DNA of 52,729 nt. Source: Bacteroidales bacterium (GTDB lineage: Bacteria > Bacteroidota > Bacteroidia > Bacteroidales > Muribaculaceae). The stretch lies in assembly GCA_020860515.1 (NCBI GenBank), contig JAJBUG010000086.1, positions 4,921 through 57,649 on the forward strand. The letters are read 5' to 3'. The notes beneath the pieces are model-generated. The model was not told the DNA's origin. It saw nothing but the letters and a program-made list of their open reading frames with translations, and did not search any database. The position numbers and the translations under genes were made by a program. Below are positions 1 through 5,946 of this stretch, in pieces; the first letter of the stretch is position 1; every line of letters starts with the position of its first letter.

Positions 1-111
1 TCATCGCGGCAGCTGTCCGATTACCCGGAATCTTCGATTTACCGATTTGCCGGGTCTCATCGCGGCAGCTGTCCGATTACCCGGAATCTTCGATTTACCG
101 ATTTGCCGGGT
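1..111. repeat. 56-bp direct repeat, two copies
   Basis: Two adjacent, essentially identical 56-base units start at 1 and 57; the first may continue beyond the window edge. Each unit carries the short inverted arms ACCCGG and CCGGGT around a pyrimidine-rich centre, so each could fold into a weak hairpin. No open reading frame of interest crosses them. They lie downstream of the leftward S4-domain gene. Function unknown. Confidence 0.8.
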
Positions 112-180
112 TAATCTTATTTGCCCGGGAAAGCGGGTAAGCGAGGATAACGGGAAAGCGAACGGCTGACGCAAACGACG

Positions 181-270
181 GCTGACGCAGTGGGCAGCAG
201 GTCACTGACCCGCTGCTCCGGGGCTGACGCAGTGGGCAGCAGGTCACTGACCCGCTGCTCCGGAGCTGAC
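181..270. repeat. 42-bp direct repeat, two copies plus a partial third
   Basis: Units begin at 181 and 223 with a 42-base period, and a degraded third copy starts at 265. Each contains the near-palindrome AGCAGGTCACTGACCCGCT (one mismatch between arms), so the transcript of each unit could form a hairpin. The GC-rich composition contrasts with the AT-rich intergenic DNA elsewhere. The block sits just beyond the 3' end of the leftward S4-domain gene (326). I see no gene in 1-325. Confidence 0.75.
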
Positions 271-325
271 GTTTCATGGAGCAGGTCACGGACCGCACTG
301 CTATGGGCTGCCTCCTGGACGAGGG

Positions 326-775
326 TTATTCGTCGGCGAGGAAGTCTTCGTCGAAGTCGAGGTCGTCGGTGTCGAAATCCCAGCCGGAATCGTAGCTTTC
401 GCTGGTGAATTTTTCAAGCTCGCGGCCTTCGCGTTTGGTCGGGCGGCCAAGGCCCTTGCGCCGGTCAATGAAGCCAGAAATCTTCACCACCTCCAGCAGG
501 TCGTATTGCTCCTTGGGGGTGAGATTTTCCATGTAGTTGGGCACGAGCTTGGCACCGAGGCGGTTTTGCGACAGGGCAAGCACTCGGAAGGTGTAGGTCA
601 CTGGGGGCTTGCGCACATTGATGATGTCGCCCACCTTGATGGTGCGGCTGGGCTTTACGGGCACATCGCTGCCTTGGCCCACAGTGATGCGACCTTTTTT
701 GCATGCTTCGGTGGCAATGGTGCGAGTTTTGAAAACTCGCATTGCCCACAGCCATTTATCGATTCTCTCGTCCAT
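326..775 (-). CDS. S4-domain RNA-binding protein, Hsp15-like
   Basis: A 149-residue protein opening with the S4 RNA-binding signature RIDKWLWAMRVFKTRT (from residue 4) and a second S4 strand around VKVGDIINVR-type sequence near residues 45-56. The tail is acidic and rich in Asp and Glu, with many aromatic residues. Hsp15 (HslR) relatives bind stalled 50S subunits carrying peptidyl-tRNA and help recycle them. It is the last gene of a leftward run after rplY and pth, a grouping typical of Bacteroidetes and consistent with ribosome rescue. The ATG is preceded by a 7-bp repeat array instead of an obvious promoter, so co-transcription with pth is likely. Confidence 0.88.
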   Translation of the reverse strand: MDERIDKWLWAMRVFKTRTIATEACKKGRITVGQGSDVPVKPSRTIKVGDIINVRKPPVTYTFRVLALSQNRLGAKLVPNYMENLTPKEQYDLLEVVKISGFIDRRKGLGRPTKREGRELEKFTSESYDSGWDFDTDDLDFDEDFLADE

Positions 776-781
776 ATCCTT

Positions 782-823
782 GGGATTTGGAATTCAGGAT
801 TCAGGATTTGGGATTTGGCATTT
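782..823. repeat. Heptamer tandem array, six units (GGATTYR-type)
   Basis: Six consecutive 7-base units in perfect register: GGGATTT, GGAATTC, AGGATTC, AGGATTT, GGGATTT, GGCATTT. It fills part of the 139-base gap between pth and the S4-domain gene, so it is probably transcribed within the operon. Other arrays with the same 7-base period but different units lie nearby (2269-2296, 3383-3509, 4063-4245). Confidence 0.75.
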
Positions 824-914
824 TTCCTTCTCCCCAACCCCATATGGGTTGTTAAGTTATTGAGAAACAACCCCTACGGGGTTGAATTGGAAGATCTTAA
901 ATACTAAATCCTAT

Positions 915-1478
915 TTATTTGTTGTTGAATTTGCACATGGCATCCTGCAGGCCGGCCAGCACGCAGTCGCGCACAGCCTCGGCGGCGATGTCGATGCGTT
1001 CTTTCAGGGTGGCCTGCTGCTCCTCGGTGAAATGCCCCAGCACATAGTCGATCTGGCAGCCGCGCGGGAAGTCATTTCCGATGCCGAATTTCAGGCGCGG
1101 ATAAGCGTTGGTGCCCAGGCACTCGGCGATGCTCTTGAGACCGTTGTGGCCAGCATCGCTGCCGCCGCTGCGCATGCGTATGGCACCGAAAGGCAGAGCA
1201 ATGTCGTCGACCAGCACTAAGATGTGGTCGATGTCGATGCCCTCCTTGTCCTTCCAATAGCGCACAGCATTACCGCTGAGATTCATATAGGTGCTGGGCT
1301 TGAGCAGAACCACCTGCTGATTTTTGATGCGCCCTGTGCCCACGTCGCCGCAGCGCTGGGTGGAAAAAGAGATATTGGATGCCTGGGCAAAGGCATCCAA
1401 TATCATAAATCCTATGTTGTGCCGGGTGCCGACGTATTCTGCGCCGATATTGCCCAGACCAACAATCAAGTGTTTCAT
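915..1478 (-). CDS. pth: Peptidyl-tRNA hydrolase
   Basis: A 187-residue member of the bacterial Pth family, the esterase that releases tRNA from prematurely dropped peptidyl-tRNA. The N-terminus carries the family signature with Asn10 (GLGN) and the catalytic base His20 in GTRHNIG. The Asp of the LVDDIALPFG segment and the Asn of SDAGHNGLKSI complete the known active-site set. Length is normal. It lies 41 bases downstream of rplY on the same strand, the usual bL25-Pth pairing, and is followed by the S4-domain ribosome-associated protein, so the unit looks devoted to translation quality control. Confidence 0.96.
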   Translation of the reverse strand: MKHLIVGLGNIGAEYVGTRHNIGFMILDAFAQASNISFSTQRCGDVGTGRIKNQQVVLLKPSTYMNLSGNAVRYWKDKEGIDIDHILVLVDDIALPFGAIRMRSGGSDAGHNGLKSIAECLGTNAYPRLKFGIGNDFPRGCQIDYVLGHFTEEQQATLKERIDIAAEAVRDCVLAGLQDAMCKFNNK

Positions 1479-1519
1479 ACTCTATTTTATAGATTATAGA
1501 GCGGTGGCTTGACCGATTA

Positions 1520-2170
1520 TTATGCGGTAGCAGCGGCGCCACGGGCAGCACGGGTGAGCTGCACAGCGCAAACCACAGCATTTTTGGCGTTGACCAGTTC
1601 GAAGTCGTCGAAGTGGAGGTCGCCAACCTGAAGGGTCTTGCCAAGGCCAAGGTGGTCAACGTTGATAACCACGCGCTCGGGGATTTGTGTATAGATAGCT
1701 TTAACCTTGAGCTTCTTCATCGACAGGGTGAGCTTGCCACCAGCCTTTACACCCTCGGCATGACCCTCGATCTTAACGGGGATTTCGATGGTTACAGGCT
1801 TGCTGTCGGTAACCTCGAGCAGGTCAATGTGGAGGATAGTGTCCTTTACGGGCTGGAACTGGATATCCTTGATCACAGCCATGCGGCTGGTGCCGTCGAA
1901 GTCGAGCTCGATAGCGAAGATGTCGGGGGTATAGATGAGCTTGCGCACGTCCTCTTGCTTTACAGCGAGGTCGGTGGTGATGAGGCCCTTCTTAGCGGCT
2001 TCGTCAACGGTTACGACCTTTTGGCCGGGGAGGAGCTTGCCTTCGTAGGGAAGGTCAACGAGTTGTCCGCCGTTAAGCACAACGGGGATCATTCCTTCGG
2101 CGCGGAGCGCCTTGGTGGCTTTCTTGCCAAGATTGGTGCGAGCCTCAGCTTGCAGCTTGAATGTTTTCAT
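1520..2170 (-). CDS. rplY: 50S ribosomal protein bL25, long Ctc form
   Basis: A 216-residue protein of the bL25/TL5/Ctc family, which binds 5S rRNA in the central protuberance of the large subunit. Residues 1-90 hold the L25 fold (MKTFKLQAEARTNLGKKATK at the start). Residues 95-190 form the extra beta domain of the long form, with the VKIEGHAEGVKAGG segment. The tail is Ala-rich. It is the first gene of the leftward rplY-pth-S4 unit and has a convincing Bacteroidetes promoter upstream (2253-2284). Confidence 0.96.
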   Translation of the reverse strand: MKTFKLQAEARTNLGKKATKALRAEGMIPVVLNGGQLVDLPYEGKLLPGQKVVTVDEAAKKGLITTDLAVKQEDVRKLIYTPDIFAIELDFDGTSRMAVIKDIQFQPVKDTILHIDLLEVTDSKPVTIEIPVKIEGHAEGVKAGGKLTLSMKKLKVKAIYTQIPERVVINVDHLGLGKTLQVGDLHFDDFELVNAKNAVVCAVQLTRAARGAAATA

Positions 2171-2252
2171 TCTCAGTGAGTTAATTGGTTGTGTTACTAA
2201 AAATTAAGATGCTCCTTAATTTCCCATCACACGGGATGCCTAAAAAGCGGTG

Positions 2253-2284
2253 CAAAGTTACGAAAAAAAATTACAAATTACAAA
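2253..2284 (-). promoter_or_regulatory. Bacteroidetes-type promoter for rplY-pth-S4
   Basis: Read on the minus strand, TAACTTTG (2253-2260) matches the -7 consensus TAnnTTTG exactly and TTTG (2281-2284) matches the -33 box with 20 bases between. Transcription would start near 2246, giving a leader of about 75 bases. The -33 box lies inside a short AATTACA heptamer array (2269-2296), so array length changes would move or alter it. Confidence 0.6.
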
Positions 2285-2296
2285 TTAGAAATTACA
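2269..2296. repeat. Short heptamer array (AATTACA x4)
   Basis: Four 7-base units: AATTACA, AATTACA, AATTAGA, AATTACA. The same unit dominates the long array at 4063-4245. It overlaps the -33 region of the leftward rplY promoter. Confidence 0.65.
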
Positions 2297-2356
2297 AAAA
2301 AACACTGATTTTTGGGGGTAATGCTAATTGAAAAACTAAAATTAGGGAAAAAGCGT

Positions 2357-2364
2357 TAAATTTG
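2357..2364 (+). promoter_or_regulatory. -7 box for the glycerate kinase gene
   Basis: TAAATTTG matches the Bacteroidetes -7 consensus TAnnTTTG and lies 22 bases before the ATG at 2387. No correctly spaced TTTG -33 element is present. The start would be near 2370, giving a short leader. Confidence 0.45.
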
Positions 2365-2386
2365 CATAGACAATTGCACTACCGAT

Positions 2387-3397
2387 ATGATACTAATAGC
2401 TCCCGACAAATACAAGGGCACCCTCAGCGCCCGCCAGGCTGCCAGCATCATTGCTGACGCATTGAAGGATTTCTATTGCGTGCGCGCTCCGATGGCCGAT
2501 GGCGGCGAAGGCACTGCCGCCGCTCTGTGCCACGGACCCCACTGGGAGCAGCGCGACTGCTACTATGTGAATCGTCACACTCGCACTGCTGTAATCGACA
2601 GCAGCGCTGTAATCGGCATCACTCCCGCCAGCAAGCGCGACATCCTGCGAGCATCGTCGGCTCCCTTGGGAATTAAGGTGCGCGAAATCATCAAATACGG
2701 CTGCGAAAAGGTGGTAATAGGCATCGGCGGCACAGGCTGCTGCGATGGCGGCTTGGGATTTCTCGAAGGGCTTGGGTTGGATAAATATCATACTTACCGC
2801 GAACGCCTGGTAGGCCTGGCCGATGTGGAGGTGCCTCTCCTACCCCCTGACGATGTGCCAGATGAGAAGGTGCTTGAATATCCCTCGGCATTGATGTTTG
2901 CGCCCCAAAAGGGAGCATCGGCGCTCGACCTGTCGATCCTTCGCCGACGCCTCGAAGAGGTGGAACGCCACTACGGCATGGGGCGGCATAGCGCCATCGA
3001 TGGCGCAGGCGGGGGTTTGGGCTTTGCCATCGCGTCGGCCATCGATGCGTCGTGGCACAAGGGGGCTGAATATGTGCTCGACCATTACGACATCGATTGG
3101 AACCAAGTAGAACTAATCATCACTGGCGAAGGCCGCATTGACCAGCAGACAGCCCGAGGCAAGGTGGTGCATGCACTGTCGCAACGCGCTCAGCAATATG
3201 GCATACCATGCGTGGCCATCGGTGGCACGGTAGCGCAGGATTTGGATGCCACCGAGCTGCCCTACTATGTAGTATCTACCGAGGATTATTATCCCGGCTT
3301 GCCCCTGGATGCAGATTCTGCGGCAATGCGCCTGTGCGCCGCCGCCGAAAATATAGGAGTGATGCTAAAGCACCATGATCTGGTCTTTAGTCTTTAG
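2387..3397 (+). CDS. Glycerate kinase (GK-II / GlxK family)
   Basis: A 336-residue cytosolic kinase predicted to phosphorylate D-glycerate. The start is the family signature APDKYKGTLSARQAA, followed by PMADGGEGTA near residue 45. The glycine-rich GIGGTGCCDGGLGFLEG segment lies near residue 115, and TGEGRIDQQTARGK near residue 246 is the hallmark motif of this fold. It is somewhat shorter than the roughly 370-380 residues usual for the family. Its last codons lie inside a heptamer repeat (from 3383), so the final residues LVFSL are encoded by repeat DNA. It converges on the carbonic-anhydrase-like gene. Confidence 0.93.
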   Translation: MILIAPDKYKGTLSARQAASIIADALKDFYCVRAPMADGGEGTAAALCHGPHWEQRDCYYVNRHTRTAVIDSSAVIGITPASKRDILRASSAPLGIKVREIIKYGCEKVVIGIGGTGCCDGGLGFLEGLGLDKYHTYRERLVGLADVEVPLLPPDDVPDEKVLEYPSALMFAPQKGASALDLSILRRRLEEVERHYGMGRHSAIDGAGGGLGFAIASAIDASWHKGAEYVLDHYDIDWNQVELIITGEGRIDQQTARGKVVHALSQRAQQYGIPCVAIGGTVAQDLDATELPYYVVSTEDYYPGLPLDADSAAMRLCAAAENIGVMLKHHDLVFSL

Positions 3398-3509
3398 TCT
3401 TTAGTGAAGCGCCATTGACCAGAAACCGGAGACTAAAGACTAAAGACTAAAGACCAAAGACCAAAGACTAAAGACTAAAGACTAAAGACTAAAGACTAAA
3501 GACTAAAAA
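3383..3509. repeat. Heptamer arrays in inverted orientation (GTCTTTA / AGACTAA)
   Basis: GTCTTTA is repeated three times at 3384-3404, then after about 25 unique bases the complementary unit AGACTAA (a few as AGACCAA) is repeated about 11 times from 3430. The transcript could therefore form a long stem of about 20 base pairs in either direction. The array fills the gap between two convergent genes and overlaps the end of the glycerate kinase gene. I infer a possible bidirectional terminator or mRNA-end stabiliser; there is no classical T-run. Confidence 0.8.
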
Positions 3510-4055
3510 CTATTGCTGGTCAATGGGGTTGGGCTCGTCGGGATGGGTGTACCAGCGCGAATAGAGCAGATAGTTGTGGGCAATCTTCTGATTGATTTCT
3601 TTGCTTTGCTCAGCCTCAACACGCTTCACGAATTTGGCTGGTGTGCCAGCCCACATCTCGTGGGGGCCGATGATGGTGCGCGACAGCACCACTGCACCAG
3701 CTGCCACAATGGCGCCCTCGCCGATGATTGCATCGTCCATCACCACTGCGCCCATGCCAATCAACGCATAATCCTTGATTTTGGCGCCGTGGATAGTCAC
3801 ATTGTGGCCAATCGACACATCATCGCCAATCTCGATGGTTGACTTGCGGAAGAGTGTGTGTAGCACGCTGCCATCTTGGATGTTGACACGGTTGCCAATG
3901 CGGATTGAATTGACGTCGCCGCGAAGCACGGCATTGAACCATATTGTGCAGTCATCACCGATGACCACATCGCCAACTACTGTGGCGTTCTCGGCCAGGA
4001 AACAATTCTGGCCAATCTTGGGGTCGATACCCTTGAGGGGCATTATTAGAGCCAT
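3510..4055 (-). CDS. Gamma-carbonic-anhydrase-like hexapeptide-repeat protein
   Basis: A 181-residue left-handed beta-helix protein built of hexapeptide repeats from about residue 14 to 135. The metal-ligand pattern of the gamma class is visible: one His in SVLHTLF and two in SIGHNVTIHG. The C-terminal helix follows MWAGTPAKFVKRVEAEQ. Relatives (YrdA, PaaY, CamH-like) are annotated as gamma-carbonic anhydrase or thioesterase-related proteins, so the reaction is uncertain. It converges with glycerate kinase. Its apparent promoter lies over 200 bases upstream, so the mRNA leader would consist largely of heptamer repeats. Confidence 0.88.
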   Translation of the reverse strand: MALIMPLKGIDPKIGQNCFLAENATVVGDVVIGDDCTIWFNAVLRGDVNSIRIGNRVNIQDGSVLHTLFRKSTIEIGDDVSIGHNVTIHGAKIKDYALIGMGAVVMDDAIIGEGAIVAAGAVVLSRTIIGPHEMWAGTPAKFVKRVEAEQSKEINQKIAHNYLLYSRWYTHPDEPNPIDQQ

Positions 4056-4062
4056 ATCTTTA

Positions 4063-4245
4063 TAAATTACAAATTACAAATTACAAATTACAAGTTACAA
4101 GTTGCAAGTTACAAATTACAAATTACAAATTACAAGTTACAAGTTACAAGTTACAAATTACAAGTTACAAGTTACAAGTTACAAGTTACAAGTTACAAGT
4201 TACAAATTACAAATTACAAGTTACAAATTTCAAGTTGCAAGTTAT
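4063..4245. repeat. Long heptamer array (AATTACA / AGTTACA, about 26 units)
   Basis: Roughly 26 consecutive 7-base units, alternating between ACAAATT and ACAAGTT with a few variants (GCAAGTT, ACAAATTT near the right edge), fill nearly the whole gap between two divergent genes. On the minus strand it lies between the predicted promoter (4276-4307) and the start of the carbonic-anhydrase-like gene, so it would be transcribed as leader RNA. The period and phase are strict and only two positions vary. It is not a CRISPR: there are no spacers. Confidence 0.9.
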
Positions 4246-4275
4246 TAGTAATGTTTTGTGAAAATTTTCACTTTG

Positions 4276-4307
4276 CAAAGTTAGGAAAGAATATGATAGG
4301 AATCAAA
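4276..4307 (-). promoter_or_regulatory. Promoter for the carbonic-anhydrase-like gene
   Basis: On the minus strand, TAACTTTG (4276-4283) matches the -7 consensus and TTTG (4304-4307) the -33 box with 20 bases between. Transcription would begin near 4269, about 214 bases before the ATG, and run straight through the heptamer array. Confidence 0.55.
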
Positions 4308-4329
4308 ATTTTTCTATAAAATTTTGATT
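4301..4329. promoter_or_regulatory. 12-bp perfect inverted repeat between divergent promoters
   Basis: AATCAAAATTTT at 4301-4312 is exactly inverted at 4318-4329 with a 5-base centre. The left arm covers the -33 box of the leftward promoter and the right arm lies about 40 bases upstream of the rightward -7 box at 4369. A dimeric repressor site is possible; a chance AT-rich palindrome cannot be excluded. Confidence 0.4.
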
Positions 4330-4368
4330 TTTCTTTATAAAATATTAGGGAGATTGAAATTTTTTGAT

Positions 4369-4376
4369 TACTTTTG
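4369..4376 (+). promoter_or_regulatory. -7 box for the TPR-protein gene
   Basis: TACTTTTG matches TAnnTTTG and ends 29 bases before the ATG at 4406. Its position inside the longer in-frame extension (TTG at 4364) argues that translation starts at 4406, because transcription would begin downstream of that TTG. Confidence 0.5.
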
Positions 4377-4405
4377 CTGCAGTATTTTCCATAATCAACA
4401 ACATT

Positions 4406-5899
4406 ATGCCATACACTGACATTAATGCCATGCGTAAACAGGGGAACCTGCAACAAGCTCTTGTTATGGCGGAAGCAGAGTACGCCCGCAGGCAGGAATA
4501 TCATGAGGCCGTTGCGCTTTTCTGGTGCCTCAATGATGACCTCAAGCTCACTGAGGGAGATGAGGCCGTGGCCATAGCCGAACGCATGCGACAGCTGTGG
4601 CAGGACCATGCGCCCGACAATGAGGTGCTGGCCAAGACTGTGGACCTGGCCCTGCACTCGCTTACACCCGAAGCCCAAGCCGAACGCAAGGGCTGGAAGC
4701 TCTATAAGGCCGTAAAGATTGACAGGCCCTTAGAGGAGAAAAAAGCTATCCTATTCCAATATCTTAAGCTCGGAAATCCGCGCCCGTCGCTGCTACATTC
4801 TCTAATCCTAAAAGAAGCATTGAAAATCGACCGAGAGAAGCCGGAAGATTTTGATATCACTGTGTTTGCACAGATGTGGGACTTGCAGAACCTGCGCGAG
4901 GACGACTGGGTGCAATACCAAGGCGAAGAGGGCCACACCCCCTACTCGCTCGTGGAAAAAGTAATTGGCGCCCTGGTGCGCGAACTCAACACCAGCGACC
5001 GGGAGCCCACATCAGTGTTGTCGCCACTGTTGTGCCAAGCCATCGAGCAGTTCCCCAAGAATAACCATCTGCCACGATATCAAGCTCAGGTGCTGATCAA
5101 GCTGGGACAAAAGGACAAGGCCATATCGAAATTCAAAGAGTTGCTGCTGAAGTCGCCCGACAAATTCTATCTGTGGGACGACCTGGCCGACCTTATCGAT
5201 GATTTCGATGTAAAGATGGGCCTATTCTGCGGCGCCATTACCACTGGGGCCAATGACAAATTCCTGCCAAAGGTGCATCTGAAGTTGGCCGAACAGCTAT
5301 GCAATCGGCAGATGTACGACAATGCCCTGACCGAACTGGAAATTTACCGCGACATCTTGCAGCGCAACAACTGGCCATTGCGAAGCAATTTCTTTGCCGT
5401 GTACAATCGCATTCCGCCTAATGCGGTGCCAGCCGACAACCGCAGCCTTTACAATGAATACAAAGCCAAGGCGATGGCATTTATATATGCCGAGATGCCT
5501 ACAGTGATAATGGTGAAGACCTGGGAAAAGAAGGAGATGCAAAATGGCAAGCAAAACATCAATTGGCAGTTGCGCAGCGACCAGGATGTGTTCTGGGTAA
5601 AGCCCCGCCGCTTCCGCTTGGATTTCCGTTCGCCCAATGGCGCAATGTTCCGCGCCAAGGTTGACAATGGCCAAGTGGTGTGGATTGAGCCTACCGACCT
5701 TACCGACAACCTGCCATGGCTTCGCCAAGCCACTGGGCCGCTGCAAATCAAGCAGCCAGGCAATGGCAAGCTGTTTGCCTTCGTTGATGGCGTGTATCTG
5801 CCCGGAACGATGATTGGCACGCGCACCGAGGGCCAGCAAGTGACGGTGACCGCCATCCGCAATGCCGATGATCGCTGGAATGCCTTAGCAGTAGTATAA
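4406..5899 (+). CDS. TPR-repeat protein with a beta-rich, OB-like C-terminus
   Basis: A 497-residue protein without signal peptide, so probably cytosolic. Helical repeat pairs run through most of it; the clearest TPR-like unit is AQVLIKLGQKDKAISKFKEL at about residues 225-245. From about residue 370 the sequence becomes beta-rich and basic (QDVFWVKPRRFRLDF) and ends in FVDGVYLPGTMIG and VTVTAIRNADDRWNALAVV, which resembles a nucleic-acid-binding OB or cold-shock fold. I do not recognise a named family. TPR plus OB-like suggests an RNA-linked scaffold, but this is inference. The ATG at 4406 was chosen over an upstream TTG because of the -7 box at 4369. A strong terminator follows the stop. Confidence 0.7.
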   Translation: MPYTDINAMRKQGNLQQALVMAEAEYARRQEYHEAVALFWCLNDDLKLTEGDEAVAIAERMRQLWQDHAPDNEVLAKTVDLALHSLTPEAQAERKGWKLYKAVKIDRPLEEKKAILFQYLKLGNPRPSLLHSLILKEALKIDREKPEDFDITVFAQMWDLQNLREDDWVQYQGEEGHTPYSLVEKVIGALVRELNTSDREPTSVLSPLLCQAIEQFPKNNHLPRYQAQVLIKLGQKDKAISKFKELLLKSPDKFYLWDDLADLIDDFDVKMGLFCGAITTGANDKFLPKVHLKLAEQLCNRQMYDNALTELEIYRDILQRNNWPLRSNFFAVYNRIPPNAVPADNRSLYNEYKAKAMAFIYAEMPTVIMVKTWEKKEMQNGKQNINWQLRSDQDVFWVKPRRFRLDFRSPNGAMFRAKVDNGQVVWIEPTDLTDNLPWLRQATGPLQIKQPGNGKLFAFVDGVYLPGTMIGTRTEGQQVTVTAIRNADDRWNALAVV

Positions 5900-5940
5900 A
5901 AAAAGAGCGGCGCTCCTGTGCGGAGCGCCGCTCTTTTTTT
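5898..5940. terminator. Strong bidirectional intrinsic terminator
   Basis: A 13-bp perfect GC-rich stem (AGAGCGGCGCTCC paired with GGAGCGCCGCTCT) with a 5-base loop TGTGC is flanked by seven A on the left and seven T on the right. It separates the rightward TPR-protein gene from the leftward htpG and would terminate transcription from both sides. Confidence 0.93.
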
Positions 5941-5946
5941 ATAGGT

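Noticed and set aside
1613..2179. Plus-strand open frame of 188 residues over rplY
   Set aside because: Antisense shadow of a well-conserved ribosomal protein gene.
4063..4245. CRISPR array
   Set aside because: Contiguous 7-base units without spacers and no cas genes in the window.
4364..4405. TTG start extending the TPR protein by 14 residues
   Set aside because: It lies upstream of the predicted transcription start set by the -7 box at 4369-4376.
5297..5839. Minus-strand open frame of 180 residues over the TPR gene
   Set aside because: Antisense shadow with no recognisable domain; the plus-strand gene has promoter and terminator.
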